DNA of 64,000 bases from Planctomycetaceae bacterium (GTDB lineage Bacteria > Planctomycetota > Planctomycetia > Pirellulales > Pirellulaceae): the NCBI GenBank assembly GCA_002723275.1, contig PBNZ01000027.1, forward strand, positions 62,710-126,709, in the 5' to 3' direction. A model generated the notes under the pieces. The model had not been told where the DNA came from and searched no databases. It worked only from the letters and a program-made list of their open reading frames with translations. This document shows, piece after piece, positions 18,745-28,000 of this stretch (position 1 is the first letter of the stretch; the number at the start of each line of letters is the position of its first letter). The position numbers and the translations under genes are program-made.

Positions 18745-20211
18745 ATGTATCCACTGTTCGTCATGACGATTGGTATTCTCTTAGTCATTTGGATGATCAT
18801 GTGGCTCAGAGTGCATGCCTTCATTGCGCTCATTACAGCGGCGATGGTCGTCAGCTTCCTTGCCGTGGAACCAATCTATGAGGGCATGACTCCGGAGACA
18901 TTGGCAGCGACTCCGCTCAATGAACTCCCCGAACCGGACGGCTATCAGATTGCCTCTGATTCGATTAGTCGTGTCGCGGTTGCTTTTGGTGAAGCCTGTG
19001 GAAACATCGGCATCGTGATTGCGCTGGCTGCGGTGATTGGAACGCTGATGATGGACAGCGGAGCCGCCGATCGAGTCGTCCGAGCGTTCATGAAATTGCT
19101 AGGTGAGAAACGCGCCCCCATCGCCTTACTCGGAAGCGGATATGTCCTTGCAGTACCCGTTTTCTTCGACACGGTCTTTTATTTGCTCGTGCCACTCGCG
19201 CGAGCCTTTTACCGACGCACCGGCGCGAACTATTTGAAGTGCATTCTGGCGATCACCGCTGGCGGTGCAATCACCCATACGCTCGTGCCACCAACTCCCG
19301 GCCCGCTAACCATGGCAGCAACCCTCGGTATCGATCTCGGGAAGATGATCCTTGTCGGTGCGATCGTTGCCCTCCCGGCAGCCATCGCTGGAATCATGAC
19401 TGCCTCGTTTCTCGACCGCCTTTTGAATATTCCGATGCGAGAAATTGAAGGCCATGAGGAACCGGATCCGTTAGATGAGGACCAGCTGCCTGGGCTGTTC
19501 GTCTCCGTATTGCCCGTGATTCTTCCCGTGATCATGATCGCTTGCCATACCGCCAGCGGCACGCTCGCTAATTCAGATGGGACCGCAATCGGTCAATTCG
19601 CCGCCGAGGCAAATCATTACACTTCAATTTTTGGCAACCCCAATTTTGCATTGCTGGTTTCGACAGGGATTGCCATCTGGGTATTCCTTAAGCAGCGCAG
19701 TCCAACCAAAGAGGCGTTGGCGCGATTGGTTGACATTTCCTTAATGAGGGGCGGTGAAATCATTCTCATTACGCCTGGCGGTGCATCGTTTGGCGCGATG
19801 CTGAAAGTTGCCGAAGTTGGTACTGCGATCAGCAATATTGCCGAGAGTTGGTTTGGTGGCGGACTCTCCGGAATCCTTATGCTATTTGTTGGCTTCGGCA
19901 TTGCCGTTGTCTTGAAAGTGGCTCAAGGTTCCAGCACAGCAGCAATGATTATCACATCGGCGATGCTCGCCCCCATCGTCCTCGACCCCGAATTCACTCT
20001 TTCATATGACACCGTTTATCTTGCAACAGCCATCGGTGCCGGGTCGCTCGTCGGCTCCTGGATGAACGATAGCGGATTCTGGATCTTCACCAAGATGGGT
20101 GGCTTGACCGAAGCTGAGGGACTCAAGACTTGGACACCCCTGCTTGCCGTCTTGGGGATCGTCAGCATGGTGGTGACGCTGATCCTCGCGATCATCATGC
20201 CCCTGACCTGA
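18745..20211 (+). CDS. GntP family permease (gluconate/sugar-acid:H+ symporter type)
   Basis: The 488-residue product is strongly hydrophobic, with about 12 membrane segments, and matches the GntP/citrate-type layout in length. Typical pieces are [20 protein letters not shown] in the first half, [18 protein letters not shown] with its conserved FFD, the [12 protein letters not shown] loop, and in the second half QGSSTAAMI and [14 protein letters not shown]. These loops line the transport path in this family. Members import gluconate or other sugar acids with protons. A good Shine-Dalgarno (AGGTGAGGA) precedes the ATG. Its position after the HUMPS and DUF1080 genes suggests uptake of a sugar acid handled by neighbouring enzymes, but the substrate is inferred. 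Confidence 0.92.
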   Translation: MYPLFVMTIGILLVIWMIMWLRVHAFIALITAAMVVSFLAVEPIYEGMTPETLAATPLNELPEPDGYQIASDSISRVAVAFGEACGNIGIVIALAAVIGTLMMDSGAADRVVRAFMKLLGEKRAPIALLGSGYVLAVPVFFDTVFYLLVPLARAFYRRTGANYLKCILAITAGGAITHTLVPPTPGPLTMAATLGIDLGKMILVGAIVALPAAIAGIMTASFLDRLLNIPMREIEGHEEPDPLDEDQLPGLFVSVLPVILPVIMIACHTASGTLANSDGTAIGQFAAEANHYTSIFGNPNFALLVSTGIAIWVFLKQRSPTKEALARLVDISLMRGGEIILITPGGASFGAMLKVAEVGTAISNIAESWFGGGLSGILMLFVGFGIAVVLKVAQGSSTAAMIITSAMLAPIVLDPEFTLSYDTVYLATAIGAGSLVGSWMNDSGFWIFTKMGGLTEAEGLKTWTPLLAVLGIVSMVVTLILAIIMPLT

Positions 20212-20380
20212 CGTCCAGCGTTAACGTTAAATGAATGCCACTTTGGGCCTCCTTGGATGTAAAGAGATGATAACGGAATCTCTTTGTATTGAGTGATTTA
20301 CAGGGGCTTCGTTGTTATCCGCGACGCCTTGTGTACCATAGCCTCTTACTACCCTGCTGCCACCATCGATGGCCGACGCC

Positions 20381-20423
20381 ATCAAGGATTTGTCCTTGAT
20401 GGGTAACAGGGGATCGCGTCCCC
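20381..20423. repeat. Two adjacent perfect hairpins in front of the broken peptidase gene
   Basis: ATCAAGGA (20381-20388) pairs with TCCTTGAT (20393-20400) over a 4-nt loop. Just downstream GGGGA (20409-20413) pairs with TCCCC (20419-20423). They sit immediately ahead of the collapsed peptidase coding remnant. They may belong to a small repeat element or to a lost regulatory region. No second copy was noticed in the window. Confidence 0.4.
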
Positions 20424-20440
20424 GGTTGGAACAGACGGGC

Positions 20441-20996
20441 ATGGCCGACAAGTCACAACTCACTTTGTGTCGCATCTACGGTGGCGACGAATTCAAGACG
20501 TCAACGAAGAGTTTTCGCTGGCACACCGGTTCGGAATACACGGCTCTCGAGGACTCTAAGGTCGAAAAAGGTCAGGAGATTGTCGCGTATGACGCGGCCA
20601 CTGGTGAACGATCTGTGCTCGTCTCTGCTTCAGAGCTTATCCCTGACGGCTTGGACACACCGATCAAGGTCGAGGATTATTCGTTCAGCAAAAATTCTGC
20701 CCTCGCTCTGATCTACACGAACTCAAAACGTGTGTGGCGAAAAAACTCGCGTGGTGACTATTGAGGGAAATCTGTTGATCATTCATGGCACTGGGGATGA
20801 CAACTGCCATTACCAGACGTTCGAGATGCTGCTGGCCGAATTGATACGCCACGACAAGGACTTTTCCATGATGGCCTATCCCAATGGCACGCATGCCATT
20901 CGCGAGGGAAAAAATACGACAATGCACCTTCGCCGTCTAATGACCCAATATTTATTGGACCATCTGCATCCGGCCTCTAAAGGCAGCAAAAGGTAA
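20441..20996 (+). pseudogene. Dipeptidyl peptidase IV-like S9 gene with the middle deleted
   Basis: Two pieces of one family survive. The first frame (20441 to the TGA at 20762) is the N-terminus of a DPP IV propeller: QLTLCRIYGGDEF, then SKRVWRKNSRGDY, where a Trp normally follows. The second piece, in another frame up to the TAA at 20994, is the extreme C-terminus of the prolyl-oligopeptidase domain: GNLLIIHGTGDDNCHYQ and MMAYPNGTHAIREG, with the catalytic-type Asp and His. Intact members have about 700 residues, so roughly 500 codons including the nucleophile serine are absent. The junction is at about 20762-20767. The leader for export is also missing. This is a deletion remnant with no expected peptidase activity. 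Confidence 0.85.
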
Positions 20997-21002
20997 ATGC
21001 CG

Positions 21003-22064
21003 TTACCAGGCCTGAAGCCCGCTGGCGACAAGCACCGATCGTTGCACTGCGAGATCGTGATCATAGGAAAACGGGAACTCTCGTTTGCCCTGGATGGCAG
21101 CCCCCAACTCTTCCCAGGCACCATGGTACCTGCCTTTTGCGGGTTGCAACTCAACGGTGTGGTGTCCCTTGTCGAAACCACCCTTCGGCTTGGCTAATGT
21201 GAGTTCAAGATGCGGTGGCTCAAGTGGGCGTATCACAATCGTTCCCTGATCGCCACAGACGATGAATTGTCGTCTGCGATTACCCTGAACCTCAACCAAC
21301 GCACTGCGAATGGTTGCCGTCGCCTCGGGATACTCAAAGACCGCCAAAGCGTTGTCCAAGAGGCCATCGTCACGGGTTGCACGATTAAACGCCGTCACCT
21401 TTTGGGGTGGACCCATGATGTGTATCAACGGATCGATAATGTGACAGCCCAGTTCAAACATCGATCCACCCGGGTACTCCGTCAATTCTCGACGAGTACT
21501 GTCGTTGACGGTTTTGCTCATGACGGCGTCGATTTCGAACACATTTCCAAGCCAGCCTTGCTTAACCGCCTCAAAGAGAAAGCGGAATGCCGGGTTATAA
21601 CGGTACATGTATCCCATCTGGATTTTTAGGTCTTTTTCGCGGGCGGTTTTATGGAGTTGCACCAGATCCTGCAACAATTCGCCAGCCGGTTTGTCGAGGT
21701 GGATATGCTTGCCCGCATCAACGCAACGCTGAGCGGTGGGCAGTAGATCGCGCACTTCCGTTTCAACGGCCACAACCTGTAACCCAGGCGTGGACAAGAG
21801 TTCTTCTTCGGTGAGCCAAGGAAGACCGCGATACAACGCCGTTTGGCTCAACTGTCGCCGTCGATCGGCATCTGGCTCGACGACGCCAACGACATCGTAG
21901 AGGTCGGAAAGATCACGGCAAGTTTGCAGCTGCCCCGAAGCGTGGGCGTGTGTCGTCCCAATCTGACCCACCTTGATCTTGCCCGCTTGCGTACTCGCCT
22001 GAGCCGTCATGGCAACTGCCGTTGTGGCGAGTGAGCCCTTAATGAAGGTTCTGCGTTCGATCAT
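21003..22064 (-). CDS. Gfo/Idh/MocA family oxidoreductase, Tat-type leader
   Basis: The 353-residue product begins with a twin-arginine-like leader (ERRTFIKGSLATT), so it may be exported. The Rossmann start KVGQIGTTHAHASG at about 31-44 binds NAD(P). The middle contains HLDKPAGE, the EKP-like motif variant of the family in which Lys is catalytic. The C-terminal half has GGSMFELGCHIIDPLIHIMG, with the conserved histidine typical of sugar and inositol dehydrogenases. The substrate is not readable. It starts 9 bp downstream of the mannonate-dehydratase-like gene on the same strand, so the two probably form an operon for sugar-acid or inositol-like conversion. The 3' end lies 6 bp from the end of the peptidase remnant. 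Confidence 0.88.
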   Translation of the reverse strand: MIERRTFIKGSLATTAVAMTAQASTQAGKIKVGQIGTTHAHASGQLQTCRDLSDLYDVVGVVEPDADRRRQLSQTALYRGLPWLTEEELLSTPGLQVVAVETEVRDLLPTAQRCVDAGKHIHLDKPAGELLQDLVQLHKTAREKDLKIQMGYMYRYNPAFRFLFEAVKQGWLGNVFEIDAVMSKTVNDSTRRELTEYPGGSMFELGCHIIDPLIHIMGPPQKVTAFNRATRDDGLLDNALAVFEYPEATATIRSALVEVQGNRRRQFIVCGDQGTIVIRPLEPPHLELTLAKPKGGFDKGHHTVELQPAKGRYHGAWEELGAAIQGKREFPFSYDHDLAVQRSVLVASGLQAW

Positions 22065-22073
22065 GATTTCTCC

Positions 22074-23426
22074 CTAGGGACGTACGGCGGTACCGTCACG
22101 TCTACGTATTGGTTCCCAGTATCCCGGGTGGTCGGGCAACGGGTATTTCGCTGCCAACTTTTCGTCCATGTCCACCCCGAAGCCAGGGGCTTCATTAACA
22201 TACATGTAGCCATTTTTAATCGTTGGGCTGCCCGGAAAGACTTCCCTCATTGCATCGCTGAACTTAGGCCCTTCCTGAATACCAAAATTGTGGATGGCTA
22301 AATCCAGGTGTGCATTGCAGGCGTGCCCCACGGGTGAAACATCGCCTGGCCCGTGCCACGCCGTGCGAACGCCAAAGCATTCGGAAAGAGCAGCCAGTTT
22401 CCTGGCAGGGGTCAGACCACCGATCTGAGACAAATGCACTCGAATGAAATCAATCAAACGTTCGCTAATCAGATTCACCCATTCGTGTGGATTATTGAAG
22501 AGCTCGCCCATGGCAATCGGACACGCGGTTTGCTGACGCAACTGTTTGAAGTAGCCATTTTGCTCAGGAGCTAGTGGGTCCTCGATGAAAAAGGGGCGAT
22601 ACTTTTCAAGTTCTTTGACCAGGCCGATTGCTTCGATGGGTTCGATGCGTTCGTGAACATCATGCAGAAGCTGAACTTCGTCACCGACCGTTGCTCGCAT
22701 ATGCTTAAAGATCTTCGGCATCATTCTCAGATAGGGACCTGAGTCCATATGCTGGTCCTGCGGCTGCCCAAATCCGGCTCGTCGAAAATCTGGAGCTCCG
22801 GATAAATGCGGTGAGCCGTAGGCCCCAAGTTGCATGCGTACATGACGAAAGCCCTGTTCCATATGCTCTCGAACACTGTCTTCCAATTCCTTCATGTCGT
22901 CGCCGCCGGCATGAGCATAGCAGTCCACCGCAAAACGACACTTGCCACCTAGCAGCTGGTATACCGGCATTTGAGCCCGCTTACCTTTGATGTCCCAGAG
23001 AGCCATGTCGAGACCGCTCAGTGCGTTATTCAACACCGGCCCGTTGCGCCAATAGGAACTCGTATAGGCGTTTTGCCACATGTCCTCGATGTTGTCGACG
23101 TCGCGATTACGTGCAAAAGGATCAAGGTATTTGTTGACGGCCTCGACGACTGCTAACGGCCGCTGGTTAAAGGTCGCGCAACCCAAGCCATAGAGCCCTG
23201 GTTCCGTCGTTTCCACCTTGACCACGACCAGGCGAATATTCTGGGGAGCGGTTGTAATCGCTCGCACCTTGCGGATCCGAATTGGGGCCGAGCCTCGATT
23301 TGTCTTTTCAGAAACCTGTGCCAGCGACTGATTGTTGGCGGCTAAGAGACCAGCTCCTCCAAATGCCGCTGCGATTCCCTGCAAGGTTTGTCGCCGCGAT
23401 GCGTCGAAATTTGATGGTCGGCTCAA
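22074..23426 (-). CDS. Enolase-superfamily dehydratase, D-mannonate dehydratase-like
   Basis: The 450-residue protein has a Tat-like leader (SRRQTLQGIAAAFGG) followed by a mandelate racemase/enolase-superfamily domain. The capping part includes SYWRNGPVLNNALSGLDMALWDIKGK. The barrel shows HDVHERIEPIEA, IEDPLAPEQN and GELFNNP, which supply the metal-binding Asp, Glu and Glu. TAWHGPGDVSPVGH then matches the HGPSDLSPV-type segment of characterised D-mannonate dehydratases. The expected reaction is dehydration of a sugar acid to its 2-keto-3-deoxy form. An exported member is unusual but recurs in planctomycetes. It is upstream of the Gfo/Idh/MocA gene with a 9-bp gap. ManD-like sequences include low-activity members, so the substrate is uncertain. 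Confidence 0.88.
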   Translation of the reverse strand: MSRPSNFDASRRQTLQGIAAAFGGAGLLAANNQSLAQVSEKTNRGSAPIRIRKVRAITTAPQNIRLVVVKVETTEPGLYGLGCATFNQRPLAVVEAVNKYLDPFARNRDVDNIEDMWQNAYTSSYWRNGPVLNNALSGLDMALWDIKGKRAQMPVYQLLGGKCRFAVDCYAHAGGDDMKELEDSVREHMEQGFRHVRMQLGAYGSPHLSGAPDFRRAGFGQPQDQHMDSGPYLRMMPKIFKHMRATVGDEVQLLHDVHERIEPIEAIGLVKELEKYRPFFIEDPLAPEQNGYFKQLRQQTACPIAMGELFNNPHEWVNLISERLIDFIRVHLSQIGGLTPARKLAALSECFGVRTAWHGPGDVSPVGHACNAHLDLAIHNFGIQEGPKFSDAMREVFPGSPTIKNGYMYVNEAPGFGVDMDEKLAAKYPLPDHPGYWEPIRRRDGTAVRP

Positions 23427-23462
23427 GATGGGACTCCCCTTTGTTGGTTGATTTGATGGATG

Positions 23463-24797
23463 TCATTGGTTTGCAATGCGGTACATCGCCTTATCGGTTC
23501 GCAGATAGAGCGAATCGCCGACAGCTGCCCCCGTCGCCATGAACATGCCGTCGAGCTTATTCCGAGCCAGTACTTTGAACTCGCGCCCGGGCTGTAGCAC
23601 GGTGGTTTCTCCCTCTTTGCTGAAGAAAAAGAGCTGATTGTCGGCATAGATCGGGGATGCCCAGTGACTGCCTCCGATCCTTTTCTGCCAGACCTGCTTT
23701 CCTCCCTCCGCCTCAACGCACGTCACAACGCCACCGTCGTCGCTGATCAAATAAATCAAACCGTCCACCAGAATCGGTGACGGTACCTCGCCTACCTGCT
23801 TGGCGAACGTCCAACTGATTTCCGGTCGCATCGGATCCGAATGGTCAATGGCAAGCAGGCGAGATTTCATGAATCCCGTAGCGATGTACGACGTGCCGTT
23901 GTGGAATAAAGGCCGGGCGGAGTTCGAAAAGCCTAACTGGCCATAATTCAGTTTCCAAAGCTCTTCACCGGTATCCGGGTTGTAACCATAAACCCAATCA
24001 GCTCCCGGTGAAATCAATTGCATTTCGTCTCGAAGTGAAACGAGCAAGGGAGTGCAGTACGCCTTTCGCAGCTGAGGATTGCTGTGAAGCTCGCCTGTGC
24101 GTTCCTGCTTCCAGGCAACTTCGCCGGTGGTGGCATTAAGGGCTGCAATGTATTGAACATCACTGCCATCGCAATTAAAGATGATCAGGTTGTTGTGGAA
24201 AACAGGACTACTACCTGGACCATTTTCATGGTTCAAATGCAGTTCGGTGTTCACCCACAAGCGTTCACCGGTGGTCGCATCAACACAAGCGGTCCCGTGC
24301 GTTCCAAAGTGACAATACAAGCGATCTTCATGGAGTACTGGTGTGGGAGTTGCGTAACTATTCTGGACATGAATCGGATCCGGTTTTTCCTCCGTGATTA
24401 ACGGGATCTCGTAAAGGATCTCACCGGTTTGATCGTCGAGACAGATCGCTAAGAGTTCGAGCTCGTCAAGAATTAGCACGGGCTGCGAATTCGTAATGGA
24501 CTCCATTCGTCGTTTACGTTCCTCGGGAGACGATTCCTTCATTCGCGACGTGGTGATCCAGATTCGTCCTTCATCGATCACCGGCGAAGACCAGCCGCGT
24601 CCAGGGACGGGAGTCTTCCAGACGACATTCTCGGACTCGCTCCAACTGGTTGGAAGATTCTCTGCCGTTGCAAGTCCTTGTCCCCCCGGCCCACGCCACT
24701 CTGGCCATTCGGCAGCCATTATCTCGGTGCCGACCGTTAAACCAACCGTCAGAATCGTGAACGGAACAAAACAACACAGAAGATAGTTGCGAAGCAT
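23463..24797 (-). CDS. Exported PQQ-like beta-propeller protein (BamB-type repeats)
   Basis: The 444-residue product has a hydrophobic leader (LLCCFVPFTILTVGLTVG) and then WPEWRGPGGQGLA, the usual opening of planctomycete PQQ-like propellers. Blades repeat patterns such as DATTGERLWVN, NATTGEVAWKQE and NPDTGEELWKLN, each ending in a Trp docking strand. Characterised enzymes with this fold oxidise alcohols with PQQ, but no Cys-Cys or metal-ligand pair was identified here, so a non-enzymatic or scaffold role is as likely. It lies 36 bp upstream of the mannonate-dehydratase-like gene in the same direction and may be part of that operon. Confidence 0.85.
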   Translation of the reverse strand: MLRNYLLCCFVPFTILTVGLTVGTEIMAAEWPEWRGPGGQGLATAENLPTSWSESENVVWKTPVPGRGWSSPVIDEGRIWITTSRMKESSPEERKRRMESITNSQPVLILDELELLAICLDDQTGEILYEIPLITEEKPDPIHVQNSYATPTPVLHEDRLYCHFGTHGTACVDATTGERLWVNTELHLNHENGPGSSPVFHNNLIIFNCDGSDVQYIAALNATTGEVAWKQERTGELHSNPQLRKAYCTPLLVSLRDEMQLISPGADWVYGYNPDTGEELWKLNYGQLGFSNSARPLFHNGTSYIATGFMKSRLLAIDHSDPMRPEISWTFAKQVGEVPSPILVDGLIYLISDDGGVVTCVEAEGGKQVWQKRIGGSHWASPIYADNQLFFFSKEGETTVLQPGREFKVLARNKLDGMFMATGAAVGDSLYLRTDKAMYRIANQ

Positions 24798-25057
24798 TAT
24801 TCATAAACTCTCGTGAGGTCGATAATCGAGCAGGGCCGTAGCCGCAAGAACGACGCAATTATATCGCAAACAATTAGCGGCGACAGCTTTTCAGCGGAAT
24901 CCACTTCTCAAAGGAAAATGAAGCGACTAGCTGTGCGTTCATGAGTTTGGAGCGAGAGCTTTCACAACTCTATCACACCCCGAATTGGGTGGATTCTCAT
25001 GGGTTCCGAGAAGAATTTGAAAGAGGAAAAGACAGGGACTCTTGAAAAGCAGGCGAG

Positions 25058-26209
25058 TCATTCGCTGGATGGTTTTGCGGTAATCACACGTCCTCGCCAG
25101 GCCACCGCCCCCCGAAACCACCAGAGATACAGCGATGATACATAACAGCATGTCAGCGGCAAAATTGCCAAAGGAAAAAAGATCGCCTTGCGCCAGTGGA
25201 TTTGACAAAGCCGTGTGGCAAGCCCTGTCATCCCGAGTTGAGTGGCATAGGCCAATAGGCCAAGCACGCCAAGGGGCCATGAATGCTGCGATAATCCCCA
25301 CCCTAGACACAGGAGAGGTGCCCCGAAGAAGACGACCGGAAACAACACGGCGGGCAGGACCATTGCCTTGGACCTCACAGAACCCCGGATGTTTTTCCTC
25401 AGTCCCCAAAAGGCATCAACGTTATTTTTGAAGAGCCTTACGGTGAGCAATTCTGGCGCCAGTTGGAACCGTGTGCGGTAACCGTTCCTTTTCAAATATC
25501 TCGCGAACTCGACATCATCAAGCATTTCAGTCTTAACCCCGTCGTAGCCGCCAACGGCGTTAAACACCTCGCGTTTTAAAAGAATAAAGGCACCCGCTGC
25601 AACGGCGTGGGGGGAGCCGTCTTCATTGATCGACGGAGGCATAAATCTTACGGTGCCAATCACGAAACAATGCGGCAATAAGGCATTTTCCCAAAACGAC
25701 TCACACACCCAGAGTGGGCAAAGACTTATCAGGGCGGCCTTGGCCTGCTCTCGATTGCGATAGGCGGTAATTAAGCAGCGTGGTTTCATCTTGGAATCGG
25801 CGTCACAAAAAAGCAGATCGGGCGCCGAGCTTTGGTTAGCCCCTTGCTGCATCGCATTCACCTTGCCAAACCAGCCTGGTTGAAGCGGTGGATTATGGAG
25901 CACAGAAACACGAGAGTCCTCCGCGGCGAGCCGATCAGCGATCTTCGGCGTTGCGTCAGAGGACTGATCATTGACGATGAGAATCTTCAGCTCAACGTCT
26001 TCTTGTGCCAATAGTCCACGAATGGTGGATTCGAGGTCCGCCGCTTCATTGCGTGCAGGGACAACAACATCAATGCGAGGCTTCACCTCCGACGCATCAC
26101 CGGCGACAAGAAATCCGATGCTTCGAATCGTTCGCAGGTAGACGACACCAGAAACGATCGCAAACAACATCACGGCGACGCAACAGGAAATGATGACCCA
26201 AGAGAACAT
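25058..26209 (-). CDS. Membrane-bound family 2 glycosyltransferase
   Basis: The 383-residue protein has an N-terminal membrane segment (residues 4-24), a GT-A catalytic domain, and several C-terminal membrane segments from about 285. The catalytic domain shows IDVVVPARNEAADLESTI, LIVNDQSSDAT, the LFCDADSKM metal-binding DxD-type motif, and DDVEFARYLKRNGYR as the probable catalytic-base region, followed by FWGLRKNIRGS. The layout is like hopanoid-cluster HpnB-type and other inverting lipid glycosyltransferases. Acceptor and donor are unknown. Its start is 12 bp downstream of the OsmC gene stop on the same strand, which suggests co-transcription. Confidence 0.87.
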   Translation of the reverse strand: MFSWVIISCCVAVMLFAIVSGVVYLRTIRSIGFLVAGDASEVKPRIDVVVPARNEAADLESTIRGLLAQEDVELKILIVNDQSSDATPKIADRLAAEDSRVSVLHNPPLQPGWFGKVNAMQQGANQSSAPDLLFCDADSKMKPRCLITAYRNREQAKAALISLCPLWVCESFWENALLPHCFVIGTVRFMPPSINEDGSPHAVAAGAFILLKREVFNAVGGYDGVKTEMLDDVEFARYLKRNGYRTRFQLAPELLTVRLFKNNVDAFWGLRKNIRGSVRSKAMVLPAVLFPVVFFGAPLLCLGWGLSQHSWPLGVLGLLAYATQLGMTGLATRLCQIHWRKAIFFPLAILPLTCCYVSSLYLWWFRGAVAWRGRVITAKPSSE

Positions 26210-26221
26210 AGGCGAGTCGAG

Positions 26222-26695
26222 CTATTCCTCGATGAGCTCCAGCTCCCAACTAATCTCGATGCAATTCCGAACGGATTGGTATGCCGGGCAAAAATCGGCG
26301 TAACTCTCCAGGACTCGATTGACCGCTTCTTCGCTACCGCGTGGAGCCTTTAACTGGAAATTCACGCGAATGGCTGTGATTTGCAAGACGCCATTCACAT
26401 CCCCGATGTCTCCCTCAACTTTTGCAAACAAATTCTCGGCCGATGAAATCTGCCGCACATCCAGTGCGGAACCCAGGGTGCCGACCAGTCAGCCAGCGAC
26501 ACCGGCGATCATGTGGTCCAAGGTGGCCGGATATTCGGGACCGGGAATCTCCCGCCCATACTTCTGTTGATAGAATTCCTTGATGCCACCGTGAATTCCA
26601 AATGGGATCGTCCCATCAAACCCCTCTATCCTGGCTGTCCGATGAGGCCCTGCATGCTTGTGAATGGTCAGACGACTTGTGTGTGCGACGGTCAT
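26222..26695 (-). CDS. OsmC-family peroxidase with TGA at the peroxidatic cysteine; candidate selenoprotein
   Basis: One continuous frame from the ATG at 26693-26695 to TAG at 26222 is broken only by TGA at 26489-26491. Reading it as residue U69 gives a 157-residue OsmC/YhfA-like protein of normal length. The flanks are TLDHMIAGVAG before and LVGTLGSALDVR after. In OsmC-like proteins this position is the conserved reactive cysteine (AGC..GTL pattern). The second conserved cysteine is present as Cys136 in ADFCPAYQSV. Such enzymes reduce organic hydroperoxides using a Cys pair, and OsmC-like selenoproteins have been described from marine metagenomes. A perfect 6-bp hairpin follows 23-39 nt after the U. 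An upstream TTG (26725) is an alternative start. Selenocysteine is strongly favoured over a stop. Confidence 0.85.
26453..26469 (-). promoter_or_regulatory. SECIS-like stem-loop after the OsmC TGA
   Basis: CCGCAC and GTGCGG form a perfect 6-bp stem around a UGGAU loop, at positions 23-39 counted from the U of the TGA. The apical loop (29-33) lies inside the usual bacterial window of about 16-37 nt. A shorter alternative hairpin at 10-24 with a CUG loop is also possible, so the functional fold is not settled. Confidence 0.5.
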
Positions 26696-26955
26696 AATCG
26701 GTGACTCCGTATCGAACTGTGACAATGCAGTGAGAGCGTCTTTTTACCAGAATGAGGATGAGTGATGAAGGTTGCAGGTCATAAGTTCCCACGACTTCTT
26801 CCGCTTGAACTATTCCTGCCCGCTCGACGCTGATTACCCAATCCAGTAGTTTGTTTTCCTGAAGAACAGCTGCCTCGAAAAAACGCCCGCATCGGGATCT
26901 GCAGAAACAGCGTTGCGGAATAAAAACTGGTCACTCGCACCCCGGAAGGATGATC

Positions 26956-27963
26956 ATGAAAGCTCAAGTGCTCAATGCGATCAAGCAACCGCTCAACATG
27001 GAACATCACGACGACCTATCCCCGGACAATTCCGAGGTGGTGATTGAGATTGTCGCGGCAGCCTTGAATCGGCGCGATTACTGGATCACGCAGGGGATGT
27101 ATCCCGGAATTGGGACTCCTGTGACCTTAGGATCGGACGGTGCTGGTCGTGTCGTGAGCTGCGGTTCCGACGTTTCCGATTTGGCTGCGGGTGATGAAGT
27201 GATCATCAATCCTGGTTGGAGATGGGGTGACAATCCGATGGTCCAGGACGAAGCCTTTCGTATTCTCGGCATGCCCGACAACGGTACCTTCGCAACGCAG
27301 TTAGTCGCGCCGCGAGAACAGGTGTATCCGAAACCGCCCCACTTGAATTGGCATGAGGCCAGCGCGCTCCCGTTGGCAGGGGTTACTGCTTATCGTGCCG
27401 TGATCACCCAGGGTAAACTATCCCGCGGCGAACGCTGCCTCGTCACCGGGATCGGCGGCGGTGTCGCAACCTTTGCCGTCCAGTTTGCCGCAGCATTGGG
27501 AGCTGAGGTGACCGTGACCTCCTCGTCGGATGAAAAGATTGCCAACGCCGAGCGTTTTGGCGCCACAGCAGGCTTCAACTATACCCAGGACGGCTGGACG
27601 CAGCAGGCTCGTGACCGTATCGGGGAATTTGATTTGATTATCGATGGAGCCGGAGGAGCAGACTACAACCAATTAGTTGATCTCGCCGCTTTCGGTGGAA
27701 GGATCGTCAATTACGGTGCCACGGCTGGGCCACCTGCCAAGTTTGATCTTTTCAAGCTGTTCTGGAAACAACTCAAACTTACTGGATCGACCATGGGATC
27801 TCCGCAAGACTTCCAATCGATGCTCGATTTCGTCAATGAGCATCAGATTCGGCCTGTTGTGGATGGAGCCTACCCCCTGGAGGGCGTGAACGAAGCACTT
27901 GATCGAATGAAGAACAGCAAGCAACTCGGCAAAATTATTCTTGAGGTTTCGTCGATCGGCTAA
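26956..27963 (+). CDS. Zinc-independent MDR alcohol dehydrogenase/quinone oxidoreductase-like
   Basis: The second ATG (26956) is preferred: the Shine-Dalgarno GGAAGGA ends only one base before an ATG at 26950 but sits at normal spacing from 26956. The 335-residue product is a medium-chain dehydrogenase/reductase. The N-terminal catalytic part has LNRRDYWITQGMYPG, typical of quinone-oxidoreductase-like members, and VTLGSDGAGRVV in place of the zinc-binding GHE. The cofactor part has LVTGIGGGVATFAVQFA for NADP binding. The structural zinc cysteine cluster is absent. The expected reaction is NAD(P)H-dependent reduction of an enone or quinone. The following M41-like gene starts 37 bp after its stop. 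Confidence 0.88.
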   Translation: MKAQVLNAIKQPLNMEHHDDLSPDNSEVVIEIVAAALNRRDYWITQGMYPGIGTPVTLGSDGAGRVVSCGSDVSDLAAGDEVIINPGWRWGDNPMVQDEAFRILGMPDNGTFATQLVAPREQVYPKPPHLNWHEASALPLAGVTAYRAVITQGKLSRGERCLVTGIGGGVATFAVQFAAALGAEVTVTSSSDEKIANAERFGATAGFNYTQDGWTQQARDRIGEFDLIIDGAGGADYNQLVDLAAFGGRIVNYGATAGPPAKFDLFKLFWKQLKLTGSTMGSPQDFQSMLDFVNEHQIRPVVDGAYPLEGVNEALDRMKNSKQLGKIILEVSSIG

Positions 27964-28000
27964 AACAGCACGCAAACCGGCTCAATCGGGCGAGGAATCG

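Noticed and set aside
20762-20764. TGA in the peptidase remnant as another Sec codon
   Set aside because: The family has Trp here, the following sequence in frame has no homology, and the gene lacks its entire middle.
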